DNA of 64,000 bases from a virus, in the IMG/VR virus record IMGVR_UViG_3300044511_000233, positions 1-64,000 of that record. One strand, written 5' to 3'. The notes beneath the pieces are model-generated. The model saw only the letters and a program-made list of their open reading frames with translations. It searched no databases and was not told the DNA's origin. The position numbers were made by a program, and so were the translations under genes. How positions within the stretch are numbered: position 1 is the stretch's first letter; every line of letters begins with the position of its first letter. Of the stretch, positions 55,234 to 62,086 are shown in pieces.

Positions 55234-55432
55234 GGAAGAACTCATCACGAAGGTTGCACTTGCGATAAGCGGATCGGGCGTCGTGTCTCCTGCATCACTG
55301 CGGAAGGCGCGCGCCGCCGTTGATGTTGCTCGCCCTATTATCGAGCGAGAGATACTGGAGAAGATGGGAACAAGCGCTACAGTTAGCGTGAAACACTCTC
55401 CAAGGGCACAACCTCTCCCCGAGGTGCCTTAA
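55223..55432 (+). CDS. Small protein at the end of the rightward operon
   Basis: This 69-residue protein begins MTAEEELITKVALAISGSGV and is helical (LRKARAAVDVARPIIEREIL). It overlaps the MazZ-like gene by 11 bases. Its 3' 50 bases overlap, tail to tail, the leftward gene at 55383. Its last ~18 residues may therefore be unconserved. Confidence 0.55.
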   Translation: MTAEEELITKVALAISGSGVVSPASLRKARAAVDVARPIIEREILEKMGTSATVSVKHSPRAQPLPEVP

Positions 55433-55598
55433 AGCTACATCGGATGGCCTGCAGCATACGCAGACCCTCCTTTTTCAAGTCCTCATTCTGAACTGTGTCC
55501 AGCGTCTTAACCAATGACGCGTAGGCCATTGCGCGCGCGGCTACCTGATCCTCGATCGCTAGAGGGTCGAGACCTTCACTCTCCGTCTCGTCGCTCAC
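55383..55598 (-). CDS. Small helical protein after holin
   Basis: About 71 residues from GTG 55598 (read MSDETESEGLDPLAIEDQ). It is helical and charged (LVKTLDTVQNEDLKKEGLRM). It overlaps the holin-like gene by 23 bases. It is the last gene of the leftward lysis/tail operon seen here and converges with the rightward operon. No family recognised. Confidence 0.58.
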   Translation of the reverse strand: MSDETESEGLDPLAIEDQVAARAMAYASLVKTLDTVQNEDLKKEGLRMLQAIRCSFKAPRGEVVPLESVSR

Positions 55599-55821
55599 GG
55601 GCTTTTCTCCAGATCTCAATCCAAACCTGGATGGTCTTGGACATCACGAAGACCCCCGCCAGCCACGGGCCGAGCAGCACGGGGATGTCGTGCGTTTCCT
55701 GTAACCATTTGACCCACCACGGAGCTGAGCCGACAGCCCCAGCCGCGGCGAGCGCGATCTTGTCGCTGATCGTTGGAAACAGGTCGTTCAGGGCCTGCAA
55801 ATGATGCTGCGGAGTCGACAT
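55576..55821 (-). CDS. Putative holin
   Basis: This 81-residue protein begins MSTPQHHLQALNDLFPTISD. Two hydrophobic segments (IALAAAGAVGSAPWWVKWLQ and LLGPWLAGVFVMSKTIQVWI) and a basic C-terminus (WRKARERRDGE) are typical of small class II holins. It directly follows the Rz1-like gene, sharing TAATG. It would permeabilise the inner membrane to release the endolysin. Confidence 0.68.
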   Translation of the reverse strand: MSTPQHHLQALNDLFPTISDKIALAAAGAVGSAPWWVKWLQETHDIPVLLGPWLAGVFVMSKTIQVWIEIWRKARERRDGE

Positions 55822-56138
55822 TAGAATATCTCCCACCACGCTTTGGTTTTGGGCTCAGGCGCCGCAAGCCGCTCGTCACGATCCTGACGCCAGTCGACAA
55901 GAGCCTTCTGACGACCGGCGCAGTCGACAAGGTATGCCCGATCGCGGCTCCAGAGCCTCTCCGCCTCGCCCGCGCTCACGGCGCGGCCCGGAAGCACGCC
56001 TGGACGACGACACGGCTCCTCCAGAGGAGCCGGCGGGGGCGAGAGCGTGGGTGGGGCGCTAACGTACTTTGTTGAGCCGGCGCATCCCGTCAGCGTCAAA
56101 ACAAGCGCGAGCATCGTTGCGGTGCGAGTCAGCGTCAT
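55821..56138 (-). CDS. Rz1-like o-spanin lipoprotein
   Basis: This 105-residue protein begins MTLTRTATMLALVLTLTGCA. The LTGC lipobox predicts acylation at Cys19. A Pro-rich segment follows (PPTLSPPPAPLEEPCRRPG), as in o-spanins. Its 5' part overlaps the Rz-like gene by 80 bases in another frame. Together with the i-spanin it would fuse inner and outer membranes at the end of lysis, which also tells that the host is Gram-negative. Confidence 0.82.
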   Translation of the reverse strand: MTLTRTATMLALVLTLTGCAGSTKYVSAPPTLSPPPAPLEEPCRRPGVLPGRAVSAGEAERLWSRDRAYLVDCAGRQKALVDWRQDRDERLAAPEPKTKAWWEIF

Positions 56139-56430
56139 TTTCGGCAAGCCTCTTCTCAACGTCAGTCTTCTCGGCGCGCAGCGTCTTGATGGTGCGATCC
56201 GCCTGAATACGAGCAGCCTCGAGCGCGTCGAGCTGCCGTTCCTGTTCCGCCGCCGCGGCGGCAGTGATCTGCTGCTCACGCGCGTTGTAAGTCTCGCGCC
56301 ATTTGGCGGAGGTCGAGAGGTGCGCCCAAAGAGCCCCGATGCTGAGGCCGATGATGAGGGCGCCAATCCAGGTGGTGGCAAACTCGAAGACCTTGGACGC
56401 GATCGTCTTCAGGATCAGGACATAGCTCAC
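56059..56430 (-). CDS. Rz-like i-spanin
   Basis: This 123-residue protein starts with GTG 56430. An N-terminal membrane segment (TTWIGALIIGLSIGALWAHL) is followed by a long periplasmic coiled coil (EQERQLDALEAARIQADRTI). This is the layout of the inner-membrane spanin subunit. Its 3' end overlaps the Rz1-like gene. It overlaps the endolysin stop by four bases. Confidence 0.82.
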   Translation of the reverse strand: MSYVLILKTIASKVFEFATTWIGALIIGLSIGALWAHLSTSAKWRETYNAREQQITAAAAAEQERQLDALEAARIQADRTIKTLRAEKTDVEKRLAENDADSHRNDARACFDADGMRRLNKVR

Positions 56431-57458
56431 TGTGGCAGATCCCCATTTTGCGCCTTCTTGACGCGTTCATCGATGATCGTGTGGATCGCGTTCCAGCCGT
56501 AGTAGAGGGTCACGAGGAACACGACGGCGGCGAGCGCGCCGAGGATGATGATCCAGTGCGACGCAAACCACTCGGCGATGTCTGATAGGGCCGAGACGCT
56601 GTCCTTAGCCTGTGAGACGGCGTCAGCCGTTTCTGAGATGCTTTGCGCGGTAGTCTGAACCTGATCCAGCGTGCCTTGCGGATCGGACACTACCGTGCCA
56701 GCCGTGCCGGCGCCGGTGACGGCGCCAGTGACAACGACCTTCTTGAGCATTGACGCCGCTTCCGCCGTCTTCGAGCCCATGGCGAGCAGATCTTTATTGG
56801 TCAGCTCCTCGAGGGGTTTCGCCTCGGCGGAACGGTCGTGCATGACGGCGGATTTGAAGTGCGCCATCGGGAATGCGGGACCGGGGTCGCTCTTGCGCGT
56901 CGGCGCAATGTCCTCGTGCCCGACGATATTCTCCTCGGCGATGTTATAGGTGTGCTGGATCGCGCGAGAGACCTCGATCAGAGCATCGAGCTGCTCCTGC
57001 GGATACTCCTGCCAGTGCGTCGTTGACGGCCACAGCTTCTGCCGACCTTCGACGGCTTCCTTCTTTGGACACTCACGCGACTTCGCGACCTCGAAATAGA
57101 ACTTGCCATCTCCCTTCTTGACGAGCGGTCCGGCGTTGACAAGCTCGATGCCGATCATGAAGCCGTTGCACATTTGGCGCCCGCGCCAGGATGATGGTCC
57201 GGCGTGCCAACACACGGCGCTCAGGGGCGCGAGCTGGTAGACGGTCCCGTCCCGATCGATGACAAGATGCGCGGAGGCCTTTGCGGAGCCGGTTGTCAGA
57301 GTGGAGATAGCGCTCTCGGCGTTTAGAGAGGCTGTATAATGGATGGTGAGGCCTATAGGTGTTTTGAGAACACGCCCTGAAGACAACTTTTTCGTCGGCC
57401 GTTGGTCGACCTTCTCACCATTGTGATACAGGAGATGGTTCTTGATCGAGAAGGTCAT
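56427..57458 (-). CDS. N-acetylmuramoyl-L-alanine amidase endolysin with C-terminal membrane span
   Basis: This 343-residue protein has an Amidase_2 domain (residues ~30-205): GLTIHYTASLNAESAI (first zinc His near 40), SAHLVIDRDGTVYQLAPLSA, WHAGPSSWRG, MIGIELVNAG and IVGHEDIAPTRKSDPGPAFP (second zinc site near 180). A linker with Ala/Thr/Val-rich helices follows, then a clear transmembrane segment (WIIILGALAAVVFLVTLYYG, ~305-325) and a basic tail. It cuts the amide bond between muramic acid and the stem peptide. The C-terminal anchor is unusual for an endolysin. ACGGAG from the end of the HNH gene is its ribosome-binding site. Confidence 0.88.
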   Translation of the reverse strand: MTFSIKNHLLYHNGEKVDQRPTKKLSSGRVLKTPIGLTIHYTASLNAESAISTLTTGSAKASAHLVIDRDGTVYQLAPLSAVCWHAGPSSWRGRQMCNGFMIGIELVNAGPLVKKGDGKFYFEVAKSRECPKKEAVEGRQKLWPSTTHWQEYPQEQLDALIEVSRAIQHTYNIAEENIVGHEDIAPTRKSDPGPAFPMAHFKSAVMHDRSAEAKPLEELTNKDLLAMGSKTAEAASMLKKVVVTGAVTGAGTAGTVVSDPQGTLDQVQTTAQSISETADAVSQAKDSVSALSDIAEWFASHWIIILGALAAVVFLVTLYYGWNAIHTIIDERVKKAQNGDLPQ

Positions 57459-57460
57459 AA

Positions 57461-58009
57461 TTAACTCCGTGCGAACTCGCCGAAATGCCTCTGCGCTGCC
57501 TCGGCGTATTTTGCTGAGGCAAGTTCTGCAGAAGTAAACGTGCCAAGATAGATAGGCTTACCCAGAACGGTAATGCGGGCGATGTAGTTCCCAGATGTTA
57601 CCTGTCGGACACCCTTGACCCCGAGCTCATTATCGCAACGGGCGGTCATATTCGCCTTGTTTTGGGAATGAGTAGCCTTGCGAATATTGTCCCACTTATT
57701 ATTGTTCCGGGTAAGGTCTCGATGATCAATTTTGTCTGAGGGCCATAACCCTGTCATCCAGAACCATGCGAGTATGTGGGCTTTATAAGAACGTTCAAAA
57801 ATTTCTATCTGGACATACCCTTCATTGTTAAGCGAACCTGCTTGGGTTCCAGCCCAGCAAAAGTTCCATTGCCGACAGGTTCGTTCAGCAGGACGTTTTT
57901 CCGTATTACGGAAAAGGTCAGGTGTCCGAACACGCCAAGTGAACACACCTGTTTCAGGGTCGTAATCCAGCAGCCGTTTGAGAAGCTCTTGGGTGAGTTC
58001 GCGCTTCAT
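57461..58009 (-). CDS. HNH homing endonuclease with AP2 domain
   Basis: This 182-residue protein starts at ATG 58009 (MKRELTQELLKRLLDYDPET), overlapping the preceding stop (ATGA); the frame is open to 58195. The HNH core is LWPSDKIDHRDLTRNNNKW then NIRKAT, and the AP2 part LGVKGVRQVTSGNYIARITV, YLGTFTSAELA. It ends HFGEFARS. It is inserted between a tiny gene and the endolysin gene, with overlaps at both ends that keep the operon translationally coupled. Confidence 0.88.
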   Translation of the reverse strand: MKRELTQELLKRLLDYDPETGVFTWRVRTPDLFRNTEKRPAERTCRQWNFCWAGTQAGSLNNEGYVQIEIFERSYKAHILAWFWMTGLWPSDKIDHRDLTRNNNKWDNIRKATHSQNKANMTARCDNELGVKGVRQVTSGNYIARITVLGKPIYLGTFTSAELASAKYAEAAQRHFGEFARS

Positions 58010-58185
58010 TTGCGTTCCCCCACAACCTGTGCAGGGGGCGCGTCTCCATAAATTTCGACGTAGGCCGCTCGGATTTGCTGCAACAGCCAATCGCTGGACG
58101 ACGTCTTCTTCAGACGCGCAAGAGCCGCCAGCTTCAGGCGGTCTTCCAAGGTCCCGTAAGATGCGATCAAAACGCTGCGAGCCAT
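58006..58185 (-). CDS. Small helical protein
   Basis: This 59-residue protein starts at ATG 58185 (MARSVLIASYGTLEDRLKLA) and ends PPAQVVGERK. SSSDWLLQQIRAAYVEIYGD is an amphipathic helix. It lies between a tail-fibre gene and the HNH gene and is not visible in the HNH frame. Composition resembles small ribbon-helix-helix-like or accessory phage proteins; no family assigned. Confidence 0.6.
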   Translation of the reverse strand: MARSVLIASYGTLEDRLKLAALARLKKTSSSDWLLQQIRAAYVEIYGDAPPAQVVGERK

Positions 58186-58227
58186 GCCAAACCATATGGT
58201 TTGGCGTGCTAGTAAGGTTTAGTAGGG

Positions 58228-59688
58228 CTACAACTCTGAGCTCGCTTCAAGCAATGTCGTGGACGTCAAACCGCCCAACGCAGGTTGACCTGCAATCAGA
58301 CCGGAGAATCCCCCCAGCGATGTTTGAAAACTATTGACCGTCGTAGTGTCTCCCGTTTTACTCAGTGCAGCAGCAGCAGGGAATGATGTTCCGATCAAAA
58401 ACTCGTTCGTCCCATTTAAGGATGTAACGATTAGCGCCAAAGTAGGGGAGGCTCTTTTGACGCTTAGTCGCCCGGCAACTCTCACTTGGGTGGTTGATGT
58501 GACAATGCCAGACAGGCCTTGCAGAGGGACCCTCTCATAATAGTGCAGACAATCAGCAAGGATATGGGAGTAGCTACAATATTCAAAGGGTGTTGCAATC
58601 GAACCGATCTCACACTGCAGACTGCTGAACTTGGCGGTGATATTACCCGGAGCACCAACTTTCATTAGATATAACTGGAACGAACACCCATTAATGAGGT
58701 TGGCTGTATTCGCTGATGGGATTATAACCGTTACTTTCCCGGCACTACTGGGAGGAGTGAATGCAATTGTCGCGGCCGTTGTGGTATAATCATTTGAATC
58801 TACCCCAGAATTAGTCAGTAGAATTAGCTGCCCAGATATGGTTCCGGCACTAGGCACTGCCTCAAGATCAAACGAGACGGCGATAGATTGTCCTGCAGCA
58901 TGTCGAACCGCATTACTGGAAAGCCGTTGCTCTAAAATAAGATTACCATTTACAGCTACAGCCGTCGCCTGAAGTTGGATCGCTTTTGGGGAACGAAACC
59001 CTATCGGCGATGCTACTTGAGAAACTGACATCGAAGCGACGCTTGTCGACAGTCTCCATCGATCCGTAAGATATTTAGGTGTCCCTGCCACTACGGTCGT
59101 CGCTGTTCCTCGTTGCCACACATCGAGAGAACCGTTGATGAAGAGGTTCCTTCCTGAGTAACCAGGAGAGCTAAGGCCGAATGGATGATCAACGACGCCG
59201 GTCGTCTTGTCGATCTGGATTGTGTCCAGCAGAGACCCATCAACGGCGCCCGAGGCGCCGACAGCGATCGAAGGAACGCCTCCAGATATTTTGATCTTCA
59301 GACGGGCCGTTGAGTCGTCGATCGTGCGACTAAGATCCGGATCTGTGTCTGTTCCCTGATTAAGCAAGTCCTGGATCGCCTTCGCCACCGAGCCCTGAGC
59401 AGGGATCGACATGCGGATGATCGCGTAGGCGACGCCGGTTTGAGCTGTTGCCGTCCATGGCCGCGCCAGTTTCAGATGCGTGGCATCCGTCACTTCGACG
59501 ATCGGAATCGCGTCGATGCCGTCGACGATAAAAAGGTCGCCACGGCCGGCGACGTATTCTGAAACGAGTGTGTTGGGGTTTGTGGTGACGAGCTGCGTCC
59601 CGGCGACTGTAACGTCGCGAGAACCATTGGCGATCGTCGCCGCGCCTTGTGTCCAATCTGGGAGACCGCGGCCTGAAACGATCGGCAT
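58228..59688 (-). CDS. Tail fibre / receptor-binding protein
   Basis: This 486-residue protein begins MPIVSGRGLPDWTQGAATIA. The first ~110 residues form an adaptor-like domain that ends in VAYAIIRMSIPAQGSVAKAI. A repeat-containing shaft is followed from ~180 by NLFINGSLDVWQRGTATTVV, a motif common at the start of phage carbohydrate-binding or fibre-tip domains, then a jelly-roll-like region and the YSHILADCLHYYERVPLQ segment seen in many fibre C-termini. It is probably the main receptor binder at the tail tip. Confidence 0.8.
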   Translation of the reverse strand: MPIVSGRGLPDWTQGAATIANGSRDVTVAGTQLVTTNPNTLVSEYVAGRGDLFIVDGIDAIPIVEVTDATHLKLARPWTATAQTGVAYAIIRMSIPAQGSVAKAIQDLLNQGTDTDPDLSRTIDDSTARLKIKISGGVPSIAVGASGAVDGSLLDTIQIDKTTGVVDHPFGLSSPGYSGRNLFINGSLDVWQRGTATTVVAGTPKYLTDRWRLSTSVASMSVSQVASPIGFRSPKAIQLQATAVAVNGNLILEQRLSSNAVRHAAGQSIAVSFDLEAVPSAGTISGQLILLTNSGVDSNDYTTTAATIAFTPPSSAGKVTVIIPSANTANLINGCSFQLYLMKVGAPGNITAKFSSLQCEIGSIATPFEYCSYSHILADCLHYYERVPLQGLSGIVTSTTQVRVAGRLSVKRASPTLALIVTSLNGTNEFLIGTSFPAAAALSKTGDTTTVNSFQTSLGGFSGLIAGQPALGGLTSTTLLEASSEL

Positions 59689-59692
59689 TTCT

Positions 59693-59998
59693 CTACCTCA
59701 ATGCTTTCTCGGAAGTTGCATTGCGGATATGGTGCTTGCTCGCTTGACGATCAACCTCGATCTGCGCAAGCACCGCGTTGGCGCGAGCCGCGTTCTGAAT
59801 AATCAGCGCCTTCAGTTCACCCACGGTGATCCCGCGCATTGCAGCCTCAGCAACAAGAGTAGGGTGATTGCCTTTGCGCTTCGCCCACTTTAGCTTCTCG
59901 CTATAAAGCACCTGCAACAACGGGGCATATTGCGCATCGAGCTGAGTAAGCGCATTCTGCCGCAATGGCTCGAGATCAATTTTGGATGATAGCTTCAA
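59693..59998 (-). CDS. Putative tail fibre assembly protein
   Basis: This 101-residue helical protein begins MKLSSKIDLEPLRQNALTQL. Its pattern (LYSEKLKWAKRKGNHPTLVA, EAAMRGITVGELKALIIQNA) resembles the C-terminal region of fibre-assembly chaperones of the DUF4376 kind. It overlaps the preceding gene by 23 bases and lies next to the fibre gene, which fits. Confidence 0.62.
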   Translation of the reverse strand: MKLSSKIDLEPLRQNALTQLDAQYAPLLQVLYSEKLKWAKRKGNHPTLVAEAAMRGITVGELKALIIQNAARANAVLAQIEVDRQASKHHIRNATSEKALR

Positions 59999-60380
59999 GA
60001 GTGAAATCCTTCTTGATGTAGCCCGAGCACTCGATCTCGAACCGATACGACCCCTCGGTCTGCGGAGTGAACTCTAGTGTTGTGGAGGCATCCATAGTGC
60101 CCTGTGCCACGCCGTTGATTGAGATAAGACTCCCATCAGGCACGCCGGCAATAATGGACTCGACGTTAACTGTAAGCGCAGGAGGAATAACAAGGCCCAT
60201 AGGGACACGCTGACGAATAGTCAGATCAGGAAGAACCTCAATCTCATTAATAGGAATGGTCTCATTAGTTAGAATAAAGTTGGTGATACCCTCTTGTTCG
60301 AGAAACTCTTGATACGTTGGGGGAGCAACATTGATAATATGCTGTACCTGATACGTTGCCGGATCATAAAACACGAACAT
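59976..60380 (-). CDS. Tail-tip or fibre accessory protein
   Basis: This 134-residue protein begins MFVFYDPATYQVQHIINVAP. AAGGGGAAG lies upstream of ATG 60380. The C-terminal half (SLISINGVAQGTMDASTTLE, FTPQTEGSYRFEIECSGYIK) is an immunoglobulin-like PEGA-type unit. The N-terminal part resembles fibre-attachment proteins. Position among tail-tip genes supports a virion role. Confidence 0.62.
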   Translation of the reverse strand: MFVFYDPATYQVQHIINVAPPTYQEFLEQEGITNFILTNETIPINEIEVLPDLTIRQRVPMGLVIPPALTVNVESIIAGVPDGSLISINGVAQGTMDASTTLEFTPQTEGSYRFEIECSGYIKKDFTLEAIIQN

Positions 60381-60391
60381 TATCTTCCCCT

Positions 60392-60910
60392 TTATCGTTG
60401 AAGAACTGCATATGCAATATCCCAATTTAGTGTAGCACCTCCCGTTCCTGCGCTTGGGTATTCTACTGCAAGAATAACGTGAGTGGTTGTAGTTCCAACG
60501 GAAAAACATACTCCAACAGGATTGATAGTATCCCCTGCCAAATAAGAGTATTTTGCGCGAGCATCCCCTCCTGCCGTGGGTCGCACACAATAAAGGACTT
60601 GAGGGGGTCTCGTAAACGTTTTACCAAATGGAATGTACTTTACGTAACGATAATAGGCGGTTGAACCGAATATCCTAACGCTCCAACCGCTCCAACCGGA
60701 AAATACATTATACGTAGCAACTACAGTAGCTGCACCGACACCCTCAAATGCCCAACTCCCGTCAAGAGAGGCCACCCCAGTCATATAAACTCCATTATAC
60801 TTATCAGAAAATCCATCAAAAGCTATACCCGTAAGAGGAGCAGATGTTATATCGTATCCAGGTCGAGAGACCTTAAAGGTCGTAGAAGATACAGCTACAC
60901 GTTGAACCAT
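60392..60910 (-). CDS. Tail-tip paralogue 3 (RV-PGYD family)
   Basis: This 172-residue protein begins MVQRVAVSSTTFKVSRPGYD. It shares the N-terminal pattern RVxLG...GLxVSxPGYDVxS with its two upstream neighbours, though the LGK segment is altered. The rest is beta-rich and aromatic (YYRYVKYIPFGKTFTRPPQV). AT-rich codon use differs from the head genes. Probably a tip or small fibre protein exposed to the host. Confidence 0.65.
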   Translation of the reverse strand: MVQRVAVSSTTFKVSRPGYDITSAPLTGIAFDGFSDKYNGVYMTGVASLDGSWAFEGVGAATVVATYNVFSGWSGWSVRIFGSTAYYRYVKYIPFGKTFTRPPQVLYCVRPTAGGDARAKYSYLAGDTINPVGVCFSVGTTTTHVILAVEYPSAGTGGATLNWDIAYAVLQR

Positions 60911-60923
60911 TTTTTCGGATCCC

Positions 60924-61484
60924 CTAGACTAAAGACTGACGAAATAAACTATAATGAATTGTAATATTACCCATTGTTAACGTTGAGGTTGGATATTGCA
61001 AACCAACAGTTCCATTCGGATATCGAGTATCAAGATCAGGAGTTGGTCCTGCCCACTCTATTCGAAATGTTATATAGATATAAGTCGCATCAATAAGTAT
61101 ACGAGGAACTGGGACACCCGCGGCATTTTTTAACACACTAATATTAGCGAGCGGAACAAATCCTAACCCATGTGCGATAGTGGTTTGATACAGTGCCCAC
61201 CCATTTACATATAATGAAGCTCCATAGATCTCATCTGTATAACGATAGCTCGGAACTCCGTTTGTCCAATTGAGAACCTTCACTACAGCCCCTGGTTCAG
61301 CATAACTTATTAAGCTCAAAAGAACTGGGGTCATACTTCCTTGCAGGATGGGTTGGGTATTAATCCTATCAGTATCAACTAAATAGTCATCAAAATTCAT
61401 TGACGATGAAACATCTTTTGTCGCCTTTGTCACCCATAACCCTGTGCTGGAACCCTTCTTTCCAAGAATTACCCGAGCGACCAT
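60924..61484 (-). CDS. Tail-tip paralogue 2
   Basis: This 186-residue protein begins MVARVILGKKGSSTGLWVTK and has DVSSSMNFDDYLVD, the family's N-terminal pattern. A beta-rich body contains YQTTIAHGLGFVPLANISVL and YIYITFRIEWAGPTPDLDTR. The ATG overlaps the preceding stop by one base. It is the middle of three tandem paralogues. Confidence 0.65.
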   Translation of the reverse strand: MVARVILGKKGSSTGLWVTKATKDVSSSMNFDDYLVDTDRINTQPILQGSMTPVLLSLISYAEPGAVVKVLNWTNGVPSYRYTDEIYGASLYVNGWALYQTTIAHGLGFVPLANISVLKNAAGVPVPRILIDATYIYITFRIEWAGPTPDLDTRYPNGTVGLQYPTSTLTMGNITIHYSLFRQSLV

Positions 61485-62086
61485 TAGAATGCCCTCACGC
61501 CATACACGATGTATCTTACAGTTGCTGTCAGTTGTGTATAGAGGTATAGAGAGGTTGTTGCGATATTGACTTGAAATAGGGGCATTGTAGCTTCCGTCTG
61601 AACATACGCAAAATTTATATAATCAGTATAGCTAGCTCCATTAGGTGGAGTCCTTGCCCGATAACGATAAAAATACCCAAGAGGGGTCATTCCTCCCTCG
61701 TACAACAGATCATCAAGAACCCCCGCAATTCTATAAAAGGTCCCAGGAGACCCCCCATATGTAGAAATACTCGTTGTACCAAATCCCATAGCAGCGATAG
61801 CGGAGCTTGTCTGATACAGCTCCCACCTCGATTCTCCGTTACGTAAAATGAAAATTTCAACAAAAGGAATATACCCAGAGCCAAGAGCAGCAAAAGGTAT
61901 CGTTACGGAACTACCGGATAGATTAACCACGCCAGTTAAATAAAGAGGGAGCATGGAGGGCCAATCTGAATTAAACACCATCCTCTCATTATCGACAGGA
62001 TTTGACGCAACATCATATCCCGGCTCACTCACACGAAGCCCGTAATGTCCATCAGGAAACTTGCCGAGTAGAACCCTCTGCATCAC
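61484..62086 (-). CDS. Tail-tip paralogue 1
   Basis: This 200-residue protein begins MMQRVLLGKFPDGHYGLRVS and continues EPGYDVASNPVDNERMVFNS, which I take as the best example of the family pattern. The body is beta-rich and Tyr/Gly-rich. It directly follows the gpJ-like gene, where short tip proteins with this N-terminus are found in other siphoviruses. Confidence 0.68.
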   Translation of the reverse strand: MMQRVLLGKFPDGHYGLRVSEPGYDVASNPVDNERMVFNSDWPSMLPLYLTGVVNLSGSSVTIPFAALGSGYIPFVEIFILRNGESRWELYQTSSAIAAMGFGTTSISTYGGSPGTFYRIAGVLDDLLYEGGMTPLGYFYRYRARTPPNGASYTDYINFAYVQTEATMPLFQVNIATTSLYLYTQLTATVRYIVYGVRAF

